Below are positions 7,822 through 10,000 of a stretch of 10,000 nt of DNA, piece by piece. Position 1 is the first letter of the stretch. Every line of letters starts with the position of its first letter. Below the pieces are notes generated by a model, which worked only from the letters and a program-made list of their open reading frames with translations, was not told where the DNA came from and searched no databases. A program made the translations under genes and the position numbers. Source of the stretch: Trachelipus rathkii (lineage: Eukaryota; Arthropoda; Malacostraca; Isopoda; Trachelipodidae); the NCBI GenBank assembly GCA_015478945.1, contig JABUQX010027523.1:27501-37500 (forward strand), given 5' to 3'.

Positions 7822-8231
7822 AAATTTAGGAAAATGCTAAAGTTGCGTTCCATTTTGTCAAATTTAGCACAAATTTATTAAAATGTTCACCAAACGTAAG
7901 GAATTTCCTAAATTTTGTAAGGTTGCTATTTCCCGTGCTTACCGCATTTAAGGAAAATGCTAACGAACAAATGTAAACAAACAAGGAGGTGTAGGAGGTC
8001 GTTGATTTGATGAATGTTTCATTCATGAAATTAGCTTTAAATCTATTTTCTTCCAAATCGATAAACTCCATAGTTGATCAATTATTTGTAATAAAAACAA
8101 TGTTATTTTTTTATTTTTGTTTATTCCAAAATCACGTGCTCCATCAGAACAGCTGATCAAAAATATTTGTAATCAATCGTCCGATTATGCCCGAAATTCG
8201 TGCTAAAACTGGATTAGCATTTCTTATCGAG

Positions 8232-8263
8232 CGTTAGCACAAATGCAAAATGGAAAACGGCTT
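8232..8263 (-). repeat. MITE right terminal inverted repeat
   Basis: Partner of 7790-7821. It ends at CGGCTT, followed by the TAA target copy. Confidence 0.8.
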
Positions 8264-8266
8264 TAA

Positions 8267-8655
8267 TAACTAAACTGTTTAAGCAAAAATTTAAAAAAAT
8301 TTTAAAACAAGATTCCATAATTTTCTTTACTTAAAAATGTATATATTTATATGAATATTGAAATGTTATGGTGTAGGAAAATAAGTTGTTCTCCTTTTTG
8401 TGGAGTTAAACGTGATCTCTTATACTCAAACACGTTACCCGCTTCTAAAAAAAACATTTCTGAAAAAAGCTTTTTAAACTTTGAAGACCCGTAGATCTTT
8501 ATATAGTATATTCCTATTTTACTAATTTATTGATCCGCTTATCCATATTTTGACTTACAGAACTAAGAGCTCACAATATGCCAGATACTTCCAGAGAGAC
8601 TCTACTTGTTAATCAGACAAGTTTTAAGTAGAATATAGGTAATGTAGCTATGTAA
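8267..8655. other. Unassigned AT-rich DNA
   Basis: No open frame of note on either strand and no motif that I can name. AACGTG and CACGTT, 16 bases apart near 8409-8436, could form a weak hairpin. Confidence 0.55.
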
Positions 8656-8741
8656 GGGAGAGTAATTCCAGGATCACCAATATTTGTAGAATGGTCTAGA
8701 AATACGGATGACCCTTATACTATGGAATGTTACTTCCCTTA
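8656..8741. repeat. Small imperfect inverted repeat
   Basis: TAAGGGAGAGTAATTCCA at the left and TGGAATGTTACTTCCCTTAA at the right are near reverse complements enclosing about 50 bases. The right arm abuts (TA)n. It may be a very short MITE or a fragment of one. Confidence 0.4.
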
Positions 8742-8905
8742 ATATATATATATATATGTTATATATATAGTTATGTTGCTAAGGTTAAGTTTCTTTAAGA
8801 TTGAATTTATTGGTTATATATATATATATATAAGATATATATAGTGAAGGTTAGTTATATATTGTTATATATATATATACGGTATATATATATATATATA
8901 TATAT
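8742..8905. repeat. (TA)n tracts with islands
   Basis: AT runs at about 8742-8757, 8815-8832, 8865-8879 and 8882-8905. Islands of 15-50 bases between them contain GTTATG, GGTTAAG and GAAGGTTAG words. No gene. Confidence 0.9.
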
Positions 8906-9030
8906 TAGTGATGGGACGATTAATCGCCTACCGCCATCGGCAAAAAACGCGCATATTTTTACATCAATTATCGCCATCGGCCATCGGCAAATTTCGCCAT
9001 TATTTTGCCATTAAATTGAACAAATATAAG
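8906..9030 (+). mobile_element. Orphan hAT-like terminus with GCCATCGGC repeats
   Basis: Straight after (TA)n comes TAGTGATGGGACGATTAATC, a classic hAT-type start. GCCATCGGC is found at 8933-8941, 8973-8981 and 8980-8988, the last two overlapping. Degenerate CGCCAT and TGCCAT copies lie at 8995-9000 and 9006-9011. Repeats of this kind usually bind the element's transposase. The sequence dissolves into (AAT)n within about 150 bases and no opposite end is seen. Confidence 0.65.
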
Positions 9031-9055
9031 AATTTTGAATAATATTAAAATCATC

Positions 9056-9462
<407 letters not shown>

Positions 9463-9469
9463 CCATTTT

Positions 9470-10000
9470 GCTTATAGTATGTATGACACTTTCAGTGCCT
9501 AATGGTTCGCCTTTCTGTTATGCGATCATATCCACATTCATCCTCCAGACAAACATATCATATACACATATTTATATCCCCACACCCTTCTTCTAGACAA
9601 CATCTTACAGACATCCCTTATCCCTTAATCCATACGTGTAGGAGAAAAATTGCCCACATCATGTCCTATGTGCTGCTGTGATAAGGCGACTATGGACGGC
9701 GGTAGTTAGTTGGCTGCCTACTACCACTTATCTTTGCCAGGAATGCAATGCATGGCTCGGAGAAGGTCGTGGATCGCAGTGGGAGCGCCTTTCTTTCGGC
9801 GAAAATGTATGAATCGAATCTGTATATGAATGTCTGAGGAATAAATGTTGAGGAGAGATGAGAGAGAGGTGATGGATGTATTTTAAAAGCAATTTTGATT
9901 TGCTCGCTGTGACTAAAACAAAGATGAAAGGAAACGGTGAAAATGAGTGGTGTGGTGTGAAATGTGTTTGTGTTGCTGTGGAAAGGAATGAGAGGGGGAT
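9470..10000 (+). mobile_element. LINE, 5' end (runs off the window)
   Basis: The last part encodes the start of an APE endonuclease of a LINE ORF2 on the plus strand. The sequence from about 9470 to 9850 has no coding homology and is taken as its 5' UTR. It includes a hairpin, GGTAGT (9701-9706) with ACTACC (9720-9725), beside GC-richer DNA than the flanking AT arrays. The true 5' boundary is uncertain. The element could be the same family as the minus-strand LINE at 305-1317, but the two copies do not overlap in this window. Confidence 0.6.
9862..10000 (+). pseudogene. LINE APE endonuclease, N-terminal fragment
   Basis: A frame from 9876 to the window edge reads NFDLLAVTKTKMKGNGENEW and then CGVKCVCVAVERNERG. 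This matches the first conserved block of LINE apurinic-like endonucleases, usually DLLAxTETK. The metal-binding Glu of that block is replaced by Lys (AAA at 9915-9917). Just upstream, REVMDVF lies in a different frame (about 9863-9883) followed by TAA. A frameshift in the A-run at 9885-9888 therefore separates the two pieces. In working elements the domain nicks the genomic target to prime reverse transcription. This copy has lost a key residue and its frame. Confidence 0.75.

Larger units (their letters stand above)
7790..8263. mobile_element. PIF/Harbinger-like MITE with TAA target duplication
   Basis: The first 32 bases of the element match the reverse complement of the last 32 at 28 positions. 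The left end starts AAGGCGTTTTCGATTTTGCA and the right end, on the minus strand, starts AAGCCGTTTTCCATTTTGCA. A TAA lies immediately outside each end (7787-7789 and 8264-8266), which fits the 3-bp TWA duplication of the PIF/Harbinger superfamily. Inside are repeated GCTAAC, TGCTAA and TTAGCAC words near both ends and a perfect hairpin, ATGAATG-TTT-CATTCAT (8010-8026). At 474 bases with no transposase it is non-autonomous. Confidence 0.8.

Noticed and set aside
7826..8071. 81-codon minus-strand frame inside the 474-bp MITE
   Set aside because: It overlaps subterminal repeat words, matches no family I recognise, and the element is too short to hold a transposase. A tiny coding remnant is not excluded.

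Overview
This window looks like a repeat-rich stretch of an invertebrate nuclear genome. I found no intact host gene, tRNA or rRNA. Nearly everything recognisable is a decayed transposable element, and most elements abut long (TA)n or (TTA)n microsatellites. The left-hand LINE resembles reverse transcriptases common in decapod crustaceans, so an arthropod, perhaps a crustacean, is my best guess. A mollusc cannot be excluded. Introns, bacterial operons and ribosome-binding sites are not apparent.

Layout: (TA)n and (TTA)n, 1-304; a 5'-truncated non-LTR retrotransposon (LINE) on the minus strand, 305-1317; (TA)n, 1320-1584; a degenerate hAT transposase on the minus strand, about 1612-3480; an unassigned AT-rich gap, 3500-3839; (TA)n; a 581-bp foldback-type MITE with arms of about 180 bp and a GC-rich core, 3982-4562; (TA)n, 4563-4800; a hAT-like terminus with three GTTCCGGCCGGAAC palindromes, 4801-4901; AT-rich DNA ending in a second hAT-like terminus on the opposite strand near 5509; (TTA)n, 5545-5639; a Penelope-like element (PLE) remnant on the plus strand, 5640-7344, with its 3' region to 7618; (TTA)n, 7619-7759; a 474-bp PIF/Harbinger-like MITE with TAA target duplications, 7790-8263; unassigned DNA with a small inverted repeat, 8267-8741; (TA)n; a third hAT-like terminus with GCCATCGGC repeats, 8906-9011; (AAT)n and (TA)n to 9461; and the 5' end of another LINE on the plus strand, running off the window at 10000.

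The elements do not form a pathway. Each once supplied its own mobility: the LINEs by APE endonuclease and reverse transcriptase, the PLE by reverse transcriptase and GIY-YIG endonuclease, and hAT by a DDE transposase. Every coding remnant carries frameshifts or stops, so none should make its protein now. The points most worth checking are the PLE and its degenerate hammerhead-like hairpin, the two MITEs, and the repeated palindromes in the orphan hAT ends.
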